A program made the translations under genes and the position numbers. This document shows positions 8,695-18,303 of a stretch of 63,497 nucleotides of DNA, in pieces (positions within the stretch are counted from its first letter, which is position 1; each line of letters begins with the position of its first letter). The stretch comes from Thiobacillus denitrificans (lineage in GTDB: Bacteria > Pseudomonadota > Gammaproteobacteria > Burkholderiales > Thiobacillaceae): positions 176,008 through 239,504 of the forward strand of contig DHHQ01000003.1 in the NCBI GenBank assembly GCA_002403375.1, in the 5' to 3' direction. Below the pieces are notes generated by a model. The model was not told where the DNA came from and did not search any database. It saw nothing but the letters and a program-made list of their open reading frames with translations.

Positions 8695-9480
8695 ATGGGA
8701 TTTCTTGCAGGAAAACGCTTGCTGATCACCGGCGTCATCTCCAACCGCTCGATCGCGTACGGCATCGCTGCCGCATGCAAGCGCGAAGGCGCAGAACTCG
8801 CCTTCACCTACCAGAACGACCGCATCAAGGACCGCGTCGTCGAGTTCGCCCAGGAATTCGGCTCCGACCTGGTGTTTCCGTGCGACGTCGCGAACGATGA
8901 GGAAATCGACGCGCTGTTCGCCGAACTCGGCAAGCGCTGGGATGGTCTGGACGGGCTCGTTCACTCGATCGCGTTCGCGCCGAAAGCCGCGCTGGCGGGC
9001 GATTACCTCTCCGCGGTCACCCGCGAGAACTTCCGCATCGCCCACGACATCAGCTCCTACAGTTTCGCAGCGCTGGCGAAGGCCGCGCTGCCGCTGATGG
9101 AGGGCCGTCAGGCGGCGCTGCTGACGCTGTCGTATCTGGGTGCGGTGCGCTCCGTTCCCAACTACAACGTCATGGGCCTCGCGAAGGCCAGCCTCGAGTC
9201 CGGCGTGTACTACATGGCGCAGAGCCTGGGGCCCAAGGGCATCCGCGTCAACGCGGTGTCCGCCGGCCCGATCAAGACGCTCGCCGCCAGTGGCATCGCC
9301 AACTTCGGCGAGAAGCTCGACCTCGTCGCCAAGAATGCGCCCCTGCGCCGCAACGTGACGATCGAGGAGGTCGGCAACGTCGCCGCGTTCCTGCTCTCCG
9401 ACCTGGCTTCCGGCGTCACGGGCGAGATCACCTACGTCGACGCGGGCTTCAATTCCACCGCCGGCGCCGAGTCCGAGTGA
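8695..9480 (+). CDS. fabI: Enoyl-[acyl-carrier-protein] reductase (NADH)
   Basis: Last reductive step of each fatty-acid elongation cycle, reducing trans-2-enoyl-ACP with NADH. The 261-residue cytoplasmic protein is an SDR-fold FabI: nucleotide-binding GKRLLITGVISNRSIAYGIA near the N-terminus and the Y-x6-K active site (Tyr157, Lys164, in NYNVMGLAKASLE). Length matches the family. The ATG at 8695 follows an upstream -10 box. An intrinsic terminator lies directly downstream, shared with convergent ppiD. Confidence 0.97.
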   Translation: MGFLAGKRLLITGVISNRSIAYGIAAACKREGAELAFTYQNDRIKDRVVEFAQEFGSDLVFPCDVANDEEIDALFAELGKRWDGLDGLVHSIAFAPKAALAGDYLSAVTRENFRIAHDISSYSFAALAKAALPLMEGRQAALLTLSYLGAVRSVPNYNVMGLAKASLESGVYYMAQSLGPKGIRVNAVSAGPIKTLAASGIANFGEKLDLVAKNAPLRRNVTIEEVGNVAAFLLSDLASGVTGEITYVDAGFNSTAGAESE

Positions 9481-9497
9481 ACTGAAACGGCCCCGAA

Positions 9498-9527
9498 CAA
9501 AAAACGCGCCTTTCGGCGCGTTTTTTA
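9498..9527. terminator. Bidirectional terminator between fabI and ppiD
   Basis: A hairpin with stem ACGCGCC/GGCGCGT (9504-9510 with 9515-9521) and a TTTC loop is flanked by an A-run on the left and a T-run on the right. It can terminate both convergent genes. Confidence 0.88.
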
Positions 9528-9549
9528 TTTTGGTCCCGAAACGGTCCCC

Positions 9550-11442
9550 TTATCTGCCCTCGATCGCATTGGGCATGATCTTCACTTTCTGCCCGGCCGT
9601 GATCAATGCAATCATCGCCTTCATGTCGGCCCGCTGCTGCGCCTGCACGAGGCCCGACTCGATGGACCTCACCAGCATCGGATCGAGCTCGGATGCCTCC
9701 AGCACGCGGCTCACGCGCACGATCCGGTACGAGCCGTCCGGCCGCATGAAGCCCGTATAGCCCGGCAACTTGTCGGTCGCGACGCGGAACACCGCCTTGG
9801 CGCCATCGGGCCCGAGTGCGGCAGAAGGCTGCCGTCCCACCACCTGGAAGGCCGACCAGCCGAGGCCGGCTTCCTCGCCTTTCGCCAGCGCCTGCATCGT
9901 TGCTTCACCCTTCTGCGTCAGCAGGCGCGTGCTCTGCTCCTCGCGCAGCTTGCCCTCGATCGCCGCCGACACCTCGGCCAGCGGACGCACGCGGGCCGGG
10001 CGATGCTCGATCACCCGCGCCGCCACCAGCGTCCCGGCTTGCACCTCGACCGCCTCGGTGTTCTGCTTCGACTTGATCGACTCCGCGTTGAACAACGCTG
10101 CCGACAGCCCGGCGTGATTGAACGGCGGCGGGGCCGCCTTGGCGGTCATCCAGCCGCTCTGCCGGATGGCGAGCTTGGCGGCAGTCGCCGCCGGCTGGAG
10201 CGATTCCGCGTTTTCGTAGACCAGATTGCTGAAGCTTTCCGCCAGCTCGGCGAACGTCTTTTGCGCCTGCTGCCTGCGCAACTCGTCGACGACCGCAGCG
10301 CGCACTTCCGCAAGCGGGGCCATCGTGGCCGGCTCGATGCCATCGAGACGGATGATGTGAAAGCCGAAATCGGTTTCCACCGGCGCGCCGATCTCATTCG
10401 GCTTCATGCCGAACACCGCGTCTTCGAACGGTTTCACCATCATGCCGCGGCCGAAGCTGCCGAGGCTGCCATCCTGCGCAGCCGAGCCGGGATCCTGCGA
10501 ATGGGTGCGCGCCAGTTCACCGAAGCGCTCGGGCGCCTTCTGCAGAATCTGGTACAGCTCGGCAGCTTTCGCCTTCGCCGCATCGCGCGCCGCCGCATCC
10601 CCCTGGTCGGCCGCGATCAGGATATGGCTCGCGCTGCGCTGCTCGGGCTGGCCGAACTGGGCGGCATTTGCCGCGTAGTACTCGGCCACGGCCTGCTCGC
10701 TGACCTCGATGCCGGCCGCCACGGTGTCGATGTCGAGCACCAGATACTCGGCGCGGACCTGCTCGGGATCGGTGAATTCAGCCTGGTTGGCCGTGTAGTA
10801 GGCCTCGACGTCGGCCGGCGTCACCTTGACCTGCGACGCCACCGTGGAAGCCGGCAGGTCCGCCCAGGCGATTTCGCGCTGCTGCGCCACCAGCCGCGCC
10901 AGCTGCGTCAGCGAGGCATTCGAAGGGAACGCGGCGAGCGCAACCGGGCTGGTCATGGCATCCAGCATGAACGCCTGCTGCAGCTCGCTCTCGAACTGCG
11001 CCGGGGTGCGCCCGTTCTGGCGGAGCACGGTCTCGTAGCGCTGCTGCGAGAATGCCCCGTCCTGCTGGAATGCCGGGATCTGCGCGAGCACCGAAGCGAT
11101 ATACGCATCGGGGGCCAGCATCCTGAGCTTGTGTGCTTCCTGCAGCAAGGCCCTGCGTTCGACCAGGCTGTCGAGCACCTGCTTGCGGAACTCGGCGGTC
11201 TCGGCGACGGCCGGATCGAAGCTCGGGCCGAGCGCCTCGCGCATGCGTTCGGTTTGCACCTGGATTTCACGCCTCAGCTCCTCGCTGGTGATGCGCCCCT
11301 CGCCGACTTCGGCAGCCACGCCGGCGCCCCTGTCGCCCTTCATGTAGGAATCGACGCCGAACAGGGCGAAGGTGATTGCGATCAAACCCAGGATGACTTT
11401 GGCGAGCCAGCCCTTGGCATGCTGGCGGATTGCTTCGAGCAC
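9550..11442 (-). CDS. ppiD: Periplasmic folding chaperone / peptidyl-prolyl isomerase PpiD
   Basis: Inner-membrane-anchored chaperone that assists folding of exported proteins leaving the Sec channel. The 630 residues comprise a short cytoplasmic N-terminus, one membrane helix (about residues 14-33, AKVILGLIAITFALFGVDSY), a SurA-like N-terminal chaperone domain, a parvulin-type rotamase domain (about 267-360, with ASHILIA and FGRGMMVKPFEDAVF), and a C-terminal domain. The start is GTG 11442 with GGAG upstream. A terminator separates it from the upstream tRNAs. Confidence 0.93.
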   Translation of the reverse strand: MLEAIRQHAKGWLAKVILGLIAITFALFGVDSYMKGDRGAGVAAEVGEGRITSEELRREIQVQTERMREALGPSFDPAVAETAEFRKQVLDSLVERRALLQEAHKLRMLAPDAYIASVLAQIPAFQQDGAFSQQRYETVLRQNGRTPAQFESELQQAFMLDAMTSPVALAAFPSNASLTQLARLVAQQREIAWADLPASTVASQVKVTPADVEAYYTANQAEFTDPEQVRAEYLVLDIDTVAAGIEVSEQAVAEYYAANAAQFGQPEQRSASHILIAADQGDAAARDAAKAKAAELYQILQKAPERFGELARTHSQDPGSAAQDGSLGSFGRGMMVKPFEDAVFGMKPNEIGAPVETDFGFHIIRLDGIEPATMAPLAEVRAAVVDELRRQQAQKTFAELAESFSNLVYENAESLQPAATAAKLAIRQSGWMTAKAAPPPFNHAGLSAALFNAESIKSKQNTEAVEVQAGTLVAARVIEHRPARVRPLAEVSAAIEGKLREEQSTRLLTQKGEATMQALAKGEEAGLGWSAFQVVGRQPSAALGPDGAKAVFRVATDKLPGYTGFMRPDGSYRIVRVSRVLEASELDPMLVRSIESGLVQAQQRADMKAMIALITAGQKVKIMPNAIEGR

Positions 11443-11567
11443 GTTCTTCTACTCCAGTGAAAACATCAGGTTGAATTCTCGCGCACTTTGCGCGCCGCGT
11501 CTCGCACGGAACGCGGCTTGAAGCGCGCCCGAGCGACAAATTCGCGAAGATGCACACACGCGGAAAT

Positions 11568-11596
11568 GAAAAAAGGCGAACTCGCGTTCGCCTTTT
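11568..11596 (-). terminator. Terminator after tRNA-Val/tRNA-Asp
   Basis: Inverted repeat AAAAGGCGAAC/GTTCGCCTTTT with a 4-base loop (stem arms 11571-11581 and 11586-11596). Read on the minus strand it is followed by a T-run, directly 3' of tRNA-Asp. Confidence 0.85.
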
Positions 11597-11604
11597 CTCG
11601 GTGT

Positions 11605-11681
11605 TGGCGGAGTGGACGGGACTCGAACCCGCGACCCCCGGCGTGACAGGCCGGTATTCTAACCAACTGAACTACCACTCC
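11605..11681 (-). tRNA. tRNA-Asp (GTC)
   Basis: A 77-base cloverleaf on the minus strand. The acceptor stem GGAGTGG/CCACTCC, the D-loop, an anticodon loop with GTC in CCTGTCACG, the T-arm GGTTCGAGTCC and an encoded CCA end are all visible. It is cotranscribed with tRNA-Val 36 bases upstream. Confidence 0.97.
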
Positions 11682-11717
11682 CTTGTACTGCTTGAAACCT
11701 TGTTTTTGCTGCCCATC

Positions 11718-11793
11718 TGGTGGGTGCTGAGGGGTTCGAACCCCCGACATTCGCCTTGTAAGGGCGACGCTCTACCAGCTGAGCTAAGCACCC
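11718..11793 (-). tRNA. tRNA-Val (TAC)
   Basis: A 76-base cloverleaf on the minus strand with acceptor GGGTGCT/AGCACCC, anticodon TAC in CCTTACAAGG, T-arm GGTTCGAACCC and encoded CCA. It is the first gene of the two-tRNA unit. Confidence 0.97.
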
Positions 11794-11807
11794 CGACAAA
11801 GACCAAA

Positions 11808-11837
11808 ATTATATAGTAGGTTTCCCGATCTTGGCAA
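11808..11837 (-). promoter_or_regulatory. Sigma-70 promoter of tRNA-Val/tRNA-Asp
   Basis: On the minus strand, TTGCCA (11837-11832), an 18-base spacer and a perfect TATAAT (11813-11808) lie about 15 bases upstream of the tRNA-Val gene. Confidence 0.75.
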
Positions 11838-11857
11838 ATGTCTTCTGAATTTTTTTG

Positions 11858-12130
11858 TTAGTTGATGGCGTCCTTGAGGCCCTTGCCCGCGCGGAACTTC
11901 GGCACCTTGGCGGCCTTGATCTTGATCGCTGCGCCGGTACGCGGATTGCGGCCGGTGCGGGCGGCACGCTTGCCGACGTAGAAGCTGCCGAAGCCAACCA
12001 GCGTCACCATGTCGCCCTTCTTCAGCGCCTTCTTGACGGCTTCGACCGTTGCGTCCAGCGCACGACCGGCGGCGGCCTTGGAGATGTCAGCCGAGTCGGC
12101 GATGGCATCAATCAGTTCGGATTTGTTCAC
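11858..12130 (-). CDS. hupB: DNA-binding protein HU-beta
   Basis: Nucleoid-associated, DNA-bending protein of 90 residues, standard HU length. It shows the dimerisation helices at the N-terminus and the DNA-binding arm with GRNPRTGAAIKIKA (about residues 60-73). The start is GTG 12130 with a strong upstream GAAGGGGA ribosome-binding site. It lies downstream of lon, the conserved betaproteobacterial arrangement, with its own sigma-70 promoter. Confidence 0.97.
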   Translation of the reverse strand: MNKSELIDAIADSADISKAAAGRALDATVEAVKKALKKGDMVTLVGFGSFYVGKRAARTGRNPRTGAAIKIKAAKVPKFRAGKGLKDAIN

Positions 12131-12177
12131 GTGTTGTCCCCTTCATTCAAGTGGTACAGGAAAACCCTGTGAGCGCT

Positions 12178-12207
12178 TTTATAGCAACCCGCAAAACCTT
12201 GTGTCAA
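12178..12207 (-). promoter_or_regulatory. Sigma-70 promoter of hupB
   Basis: Minus-strand consensus TTGACA (12207-12202), 18-base spacer, TATAAA (12183-12178). The predicted start of transcription is about 40 bases before the hupB GTG. Confidence 0.82.
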
Positions 12208-12227
12208 GCGGTTTTCCGGGCGGTCCC

Positions 12228-12256
12228 ACAAAAAATCCCGCGACTGGCGCGGGATT
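12228..12256 (-). terminator. Terminator of lon
   Basis: Perfect 9-base stem AATCCCGCG/CGCGGGATT (12234-12242 with 12248-12256) with a 5-base loop. On the minus strand it is followed by a run of T. It lies 23 bases after the lon stop and upstream of the hupB promoter. Confidence 0.9.
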
Positions 12257-12278
12257 CCGACGAACGGCAAAACGTGCT

Positions 12279-14696
12279 TCAGTGCTTGATCGCAGTCGGC
12301 AATTTGGCACCCTCTTCCGGCACGGCGATCGCCGGCGTTTCGGCTTCCGACTGCTCAGGCAGCGGCTCCGGCATGCGCTCGAGCGCGAGGTCGAGCACCT
12401 GGTCGAACCACTTCACCGGATGGATGTCGAGCTTGTTCTTGATGTTGTCGGGGATCTCGGTCAGATCCTTGACGTTCTCCTGCGGGATCAGCACCGTCTT
12501 GATGCCGCCGCGATGCGCCGCGAGCAGCTTCTCCTTCAGGCCGCCGATCGGCAGCACCTCGCCGCGCAGCGTGATCTCGCCGGTCATCGCGACATCCGCC
12601 CGCACCGGGATGCCGGTAAGGATCGACACCATCGAGGTGCAGATCGCGATGCCCGCGGACGGACCGTCCTTCGGCGTCGCCCCTTCGGGCAGGTGGATGT
12701 GGATGTCGCGCTTCTGATAGAAGTCTTCCGGGATGCCGAGCTTGCGCGCGCGCGAACGCACGACGGACAGCGCGGCCTGGATCGACTCCTGCATCACCTC
12801 GCCGAGCTTGCCGGTGGTCGTCATCTTGCCGCGACCGGGCAGCGAAACCGCCTCGATGGTGAGCAGCTCGCCGCCCACCTCGGTCCATGCCAGACCCGTC
12901 ACCTGCCCGACCTGGTTGTTCTGCTCGGCGATGCCGAAGCTGAAGCGCCGCACGCCGAGGTACTTCTCGAGATTGCGCGAGGTGACCGTGATCTTGGTGG
13001 GCTGCTTCTTCAGCAACAACGCCTTGACGGCCTTGCGGCAGATCTTGGAAATCTCGCGCTCGAGGCTGCGCACGCCGGCTTCGCGCGTGTAGTAGCGGAC
13101 GATGTCGCGGATCGCCGACTCGGCGATCGCCAGCTCGCCTTCCTTGATGCCATTGACCTTCAGCTGCTTCGGCACCAGGTAGCGCTCGGCGATGTTGATC
13201 TTCTCGTCCTCGGTGTAACCCGACAGGCGGATGACCTCCATGCGGTCGAGCAGCGGCGCGGGCAAATTCAGCGAGTTGGCCGTGGCGACGAACATCACGT
13301 CGGACAGGTCGTATTCGACCTCGATGTAATGGTCCTGGAAGGTGTGGTTCTGCTCCGGGTCGAGCACCTCGAGCAGCGCCGCCGCCGGGTCGCCGCGGAA
13401 GTCCTGCCCCATCTTGTCGACTTCGTCGAGCAGGAACAGGGGATTCTTCACGCCGATCTTGGCGAGGCTCTGCAGGATCTTGCCCGGCATCGAGCCGATG
13501 TAGGTGCGCCGGTGGCCGCGAATCTCGGATTCGTCGCGTACGCCGCCGAGCGCCATGCGCACGAACTTGCGGTTGGTCGCGCGCGCGATCGACTGGCCGA
13601 GCGAGGTCTTGCCCACACCGGGCGGACCGACCAGGCACAGGATCGGCGCCTTCACCTTGTCTACGCGCTGCTGCACCGCGAGATATTCGAGGATGCGTTC
13701 CTTGACCTTGTCGAGACCGTAATGATCCTGGTCGAGGACCGTCTCGGCCTTGGCCAGGTCCTTGCTGATCTTGGTCTTCTTCTTCCACGGCAGGCCGACC
13801 ATCGCCTCGATGTAGCTGCGGATCACCGTGGCCTCGGCCGACATCGGCGACATCATGCGCAGCTTCTTCAGCTCGCCGAGCGCCTTGGCCTCGGCCTCCT
13901 TCGACATGCCGGCCTTCTTGATCCGGTTCTCGAGCTCCTCGAGCTCGGCGCCTTCCTCGATGTCGCCGAGTTCCTTCTGGATCGCCTTGACCTGCTCGTT
14001 GAGGTAGTACTCGCGCTGGCTCTTCTCCATCTGCCGCTTGACGCGGCCGCGGATGCGCTTTTCGACCTGCAGGATGTCGAGCTCGCCCTCGAGCAGGCCG
14101 AGCAGGTGCTCCAAGCGCTTGTTGACGCCGATCATTTCCAGCACTTCCTGCTTCTGCTCGAGCTTGAGCGGCAGGTGGGCGACGATGGTGTCGGCCAGAC
14201 GGCCGCCTTCGTCGATGCCCGACAGCGAGGTGAGGACCTCAGGCGGGATTTTCTTGTTGAGCTTCACGTACTGGTCGAACTGGGCCAGCAGCGCGCGCCG
14301 CATCGCCTCGACCTCGACCAGTTCCTCGCCCTCGGCGGGCAGGACTTCGGCGCGCGCGGCCAGATGCGTGCCGGTATCGGTCACGTCCAGCACGCGGGCG
14401 CGCTGATTGCCTTCGACCAGCACCTTCACCGTGCCGTCGGGCAGCTTCAGCATCTGCAGCACGGTCGCCACGCTGCCCGTGTCGTACAGGTCTTCCGGGG
14501 TGGGGTCGTCCTGGGCAGCCGTCTTCTGAGCGACCAGCAGGATGCTCTTGCCGGACTCCATCGAGGTTTCCAGCGCCTTGATCGACTTGGGGCGGCCGAC
14601 GAAAAGGGGAATCACCATGTGGGGGAACACCACCACATCCCTAAGCGGCAACAGCGGCAGATCGACCTGTTCCTTGGATACGTTGTCGCTCATCAT
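12279..14696 (-). CDS. lon: ATP-dependent protease La
   Basis: Cytoplasmic AAA+ serine protease that degrades misfolded and regulatory proteins. The 805-residue protein has the N-terminal substrate-binding domain (PLLPLRDVVVFPHMVIPLFVGR), an AAA+ module (Walker A GPPGVGKTSL, Walker B FLLDEVDKM) and a C-terminal protease domain with catalytic Ser680 (PKDGPSAGIAI) and Lys about 723 (GGLKEKLLAAHRGG). I use ATG 14696 because AGGAAAA sits at ribosome-binding distance; the adjacent ATG 14693 would place the serine at 679 as in E. coli. A sigma-32-like promoter precedes it and a terminator follows. Confidence 0.97.
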   Translation of the reverse strand: MMSDNVSKEQVDLPLLPLRDVVVFPHMVIPLFVGRPKSIKALETSMESGKSILLVAQKTAAQDDPTPEDLYDTGSVATVLQMLKLPDGTVKVLVEGNQRARVLDVTDTGTHLAARAEVLPAEGEELVEVEAMRRALLAQFDQYVKLNKKIPPEVLTSLSGIDEGGRLADTIVAHLPLKLEQKQEVLEMIGVNKRLEHLLGLLEGELDILQVEKRIRGRVKRQMEKSQREYYLNEQVKAIQKELGDIEEGAELEELENRIKKAGMSKEAEAKALGELKKLRMMSPMSAEATVIRSYIEAMVGLPWKKKTKISKDLAKAETVLDQDHYGLDKVKERILEYLAVQQRVDKVKAPILCLVGPPGVGKTSLGQSIARATNRKFVRMALGGVRDESEIRGHRRTYIGSMPGKILQSLAKIGVKNPLFLLDEVDKMGQDFRGDPAAALLEVLDPEQNHTFQDHYIEVEYDLSDVMFVATANSLNLPAPLLDRMEVIRLSGYTEDEKINIAERYLVPKQLKVNGIKEGELAIAESAIRDIVRYYTREAGVRSLEREISKICRKAVKALLLKKQPTKITVTSRNLEKYLGVRRFSFGIAEQNNQVGQVTGLAWTEVGGELLTIEAVSLPGRGKMTTTGKLGEVMQESIQAALSVVRSRARKLGIPEDFYQKRDIHIHLPEGATPKDGPSAGIAICTSMVSILTGIPVRADVAMTGEITLRGEVLPIGGLKEKLLAAHRGGIKTVLIPQENVKDLTEIPDNIKNKLDIHPVKWFDQVLDLALERMPEPLPEQSEAETPAIAVPEEGAKLPTAIKH

Positions 14697-14751
14697 GTTT
14701 TCCTGGTAAGGGTTGAGGAAAGGATGCGCGGAACTCAACCACGCTCATCCC

Positions 14752-14779
14752 AGTTGGGGGGCATAGTTTGGAATTCAAG
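14752..14779 (-). promoter_or_regulatory. Sigma-32 (heat-shock) type promoter of lon
   Basis: On the minus strand, CTTGAA (14779-14774), a 14-base spacer and CCCCAACT (14759-14752) closely match the RpoH consensus CTTGAAA-N12-16-CCCCATNT. It is about 56 bases upstream of the lon start. lon is a classical heat-shock gene, so position and family agree. Confidence 0.75.
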
Positions 14780-14807
14780 ATGGCCGACAGGTTCCCCGCC
14801 GGCCATC
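14779..14807 (-). terminator. Hairpin after clpX
   Basis: Perfect 8-base inverted repeat GATGGCCG/CGGCCATC (14779-14786 with 14800-14807) and a 13-base loop just past the clpX stop. On the minus strand it is followed only by a short T-containing stretch, so it may be a weak terminator. It abuts the -35 box of the lon promoter. Confidence 0.5.
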
Positions 14808-14812
14808 GGGGG

Positions 14813-16087
<1,275 letters not shown>

Positions 16088-16113
16088 GCCTGTAGTTCCT
16101 TGTTACGTGTTGC

Positions 16114-16755
16114 TTAGTTGCCAGCTGCTTCGTTGCGGCTGGTCAGCACCTTGTCGACCAGGCCGTAATTCACAGACTCCTCGGCGCTCATGAAGTTGTC
16201 GCGATCGGTGTCGCGATCGATCGCCTCCAGGCTCTGCCCGGTATGCTTCGCCAGCATCCCGTTGAGCTTCGCCTTCAAATACAGGATTTCCTTGGCGTGG
16301 ATTTCGATGTCCGATGCCTGCCCCTGGAAACCGCCCAGCGGCTGGTGGATCATCACCCGCGAGTTCGGCAGGCAGTAGCGCTTGCCCTTGGCGCCCGCGG
16401 TCAGCAGGAACGCGCCCATGCTGGCCGCCTGGCCGATGCACAGCGTCGACACGTCAGGCTTGATGAACTGCATGGTGTCGTAGATCGCGAGACCTGCCGA
16501 AACCGAGCCACCGGGCGAGTTGATGTAGAAATAGATGTCCTTGTCGGGGTTTTCCGACTCGAGGAACAGCATCTGCGCGACCACCAGGTTGGCCGTCGCA
16601 TCGTTCACCGGCCCCACCAGGAAGATCACCCGCTCCTTGAGGAGGCGCGAGTAGATGTCGTAGGCGCGCTCGCCACGGCCGCTCTGCTCGACGACCATGG
16701 GCACCAGCCCCAGACCCTGGGGCTCGAGGAAATTGCTTTCAGAATCAATGCGCAT
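16114..16755 (-). CDS. clpP: ATP-dependent Clp protease proteolytic subunit
   Basis: Self-compartmentalised serine protease, 213 residues. The catalytic triad is visible as Ser112 (GQAASMGAF), His137 (MIHQPLGG) and Asp186. The ATG at 16755 overlaps the tig stop by one base (TGATG), so translation is probably coupled. Confidence 0.98.
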   Translation of the reverse strand: MRIDSESNFLEPQGLGLVPMVVEQSGRGERAYDIYSRLLKERVIFLVGPVNDATANLVVAQMLFLESENPDKDIYFYINSPGGSVSAGLAIYDTMQFIKPDVSTLCIGQAASMGAFLLTAGAKGKRYCLPNSRVMIHQPLGGFQGQASDIEIHAKEILYLKAKLNGMLAKHTGQSLEAIDRDTDRDNFMSAEESVNYGLVDKVLTSRNEAAGN

Positions 16756-18053
16756 CAGGCACGTCCCATCAGTTCATCAAAGGAGGTTGCAACGTCTTCC
16801 ACTTGGGCCTGACCTGCGACCCATGCTACCACATTCTCTTCCAGCGCCAGGGACTCGATTTCCTGCATCCGCTCGCGGCTCTGGAGGTACCACTGCATCA
16901 CCTGCTCCGGCTCCTCGTAGCTCTGCGCCTGCTCAGCGATCAGGGCACGGACCTGCTCGGGCTGCGCGGTCAGCTTGTTGGCCTCGACGATCTCGGCGAG
17001 GATCAGGCCGAGGCGCACGCGGCGCTCGGCCTGTCCCGTGAACATATCGGGCGAAAGCTTGACCGACTGAACCCCGCGCGACTGCATGTCCGCCTCGGTC
17101 ATCTTCAGCAGGCGGTCGGCTTCCATCGCCACCAGGCTCTGCGGCAGGTCGAGCGTGCTCTTCTGCAGCAGCAGTTCCATTACCTGCTCCTTCAGCTTGG
17201 TCTGCACGCGACGCTTGACCTCGCGCTCGAGGTTGGACTTGACCTCGGCCTTGAGCTTCTCGACGTCGCCGTCCTCGATGCCGAGCGCGCGGGCGAAGTC
17301 CGCGTCCACCGGCGGCAGCACCGGCGCCTGGACGTCCTTCACCTGCACCTCGAAATGCGCGGGCTTGCCGGCGAGTTCCTTGGCCGCATACTCGGCCGGG
17401 AACGTCAGATCGAAGCCCTTGCTGTCACCCGCCTTGACGCCGACCAGCGCCTGTTCGAAATCCTTCAGCAGGCGGCCTTCGCCGATCACGGCCGCGAAGT
17501 CCTCGCCCTTGCCGCCCTCGAATGCCTCGCCGTCGACGGTGCCCTGGTAGTCGAACTTCACCAGGTCGCCTTCCGCCGCGGCGCGGTCGGCCGGCGCAAA
17601 GCTGCGACGCTGCTTCTGCAGCACTTCCAGCGTCTTCGCCACGTCGGCATCGCCCAATTCGACGACGGGACGGCTGAGCTTGCCAGTGGAAAGATCGTCG
17701 ACCTTGACTTCGGGGTACACCTCGAAGCTCGCGCTGAAGGTCATTTCCGCCGCACCCGCCTGTCCGGCCTTCGGCTCGAAGCGCGGGTAGCCGGCGATCT
17801 TCAGCTGATGCGCCTGGACCGCTTCGCCGAAGCGAGCCTGCAGGGTCTCGCCCAGCACTTCCTGGCGCACGCCGGCGCCATGCTGGCGTGCGACCGCCGA
17901 CAGCGGCGCCTTGCCGGGACGGAAGCCATCCATCTTGACGTTGCGCGCGAGGCGCTTGAGGCGGCCCTGCACTTCGGACTCCAGCTGGTCCATGGGCACG
18001 CTGATGTCGAGGCGGCGAACCAGCCCGTCGAGAACTTCGAGATTTGCTTGCAT
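16755..18053 (-). CDS. tig: Trigger factor
   Basis: Ribosome-associated chaperone with prolyl isomerase activity, 432 residues. It has an N-terminal ribosome-binding domain (with the signature region GFRPGKAP near residue 40), a central FKBP-like domain (about 150-245, DLVKFDYQGTVDGEAFEGGK), and a long helical C-terminal domain. I start it at ATG 18053 (MQANLEVL); the open frame upstream runs through tRNA-Leu. tRNA-Leu is 49 bases upstream and may be cotranscribed. Confidence 0.97.
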   Translation of the reverse strand: MQANLEVLDGLVRRLDISVPMDQLESEVQGRLKRLARNVKMDGFRPGKAPLSAVARQHGAGVRQEVLGETLQARFGEAVQAHQLKIAGYPRFEPKAGQAGAAEMTFSASFEVYPEVKVDDLSTGKLSRPVVELGDADVAKTLEVLQKQRRSFAPADRAAAEGDLVKFDYQGTVDGEAFEGGKGEDFAAVIGEGRLLKDFEQALVGVKAGDSKGFDLTFPAEYAAKELAGKPAHFEVQVKDVQAPVLPPVDADFARALGIEDGDVEKLKAEVKSNLEREVKRRVQTKLKEQVMELLLQKSTLDLPQSLVAMEADRLLKMTEADMQSRGVQSVKLSPDMFTGQAERRVRLGLILAEIVEANKLTAQPEQVRALIAEQAQSYEEPEQVMQWYLQSRERMQEIESLALEENVVAWVAGQAQVEDVATSFDELMGRA

Positions 18054-18100
18054 CAAATACTTCCTGGCTGAAATTGAGGATGGGTGAAGGGCATGAAGCC

Positions 18101-18187
<87 letters not shown>

Positions 18188-18220
18188 GGCTTGGCCGCAA
18201 AACTATCGACCGATAAGTGT

Positions 18221-18249
18221 AATATAATCAAAGCGATGGTGTCACCCAA
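18221..18249 (-). promoter_or_regulatory. Probable promoter of tRNA-Leu/tig unit
   Basis: Minus strand TTGGGT (18249-18244), 17-base spacer, TATATT (18226-18221), about 33 bases upstream of tRNA-Leu. Confidence 0.5.
18223..18228 (+). promoter_or_regulatory. -10 element upstream of hpnC
   Basis: A perfect plus-strand TATAAT overlaps the divergent -10 box of the tRNA-Leu promoter, 75 bases before the preferred hpnC start. No good -35 is visible, so it may be weak or activator-dependent. Confidence 0.4.
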
Positions 18250-18303
18250 GCGTGCCCGGCTTCCCGCCTAAGTCATTATTCCCATTCCGTTTTTTTGTTG
18301 CCG

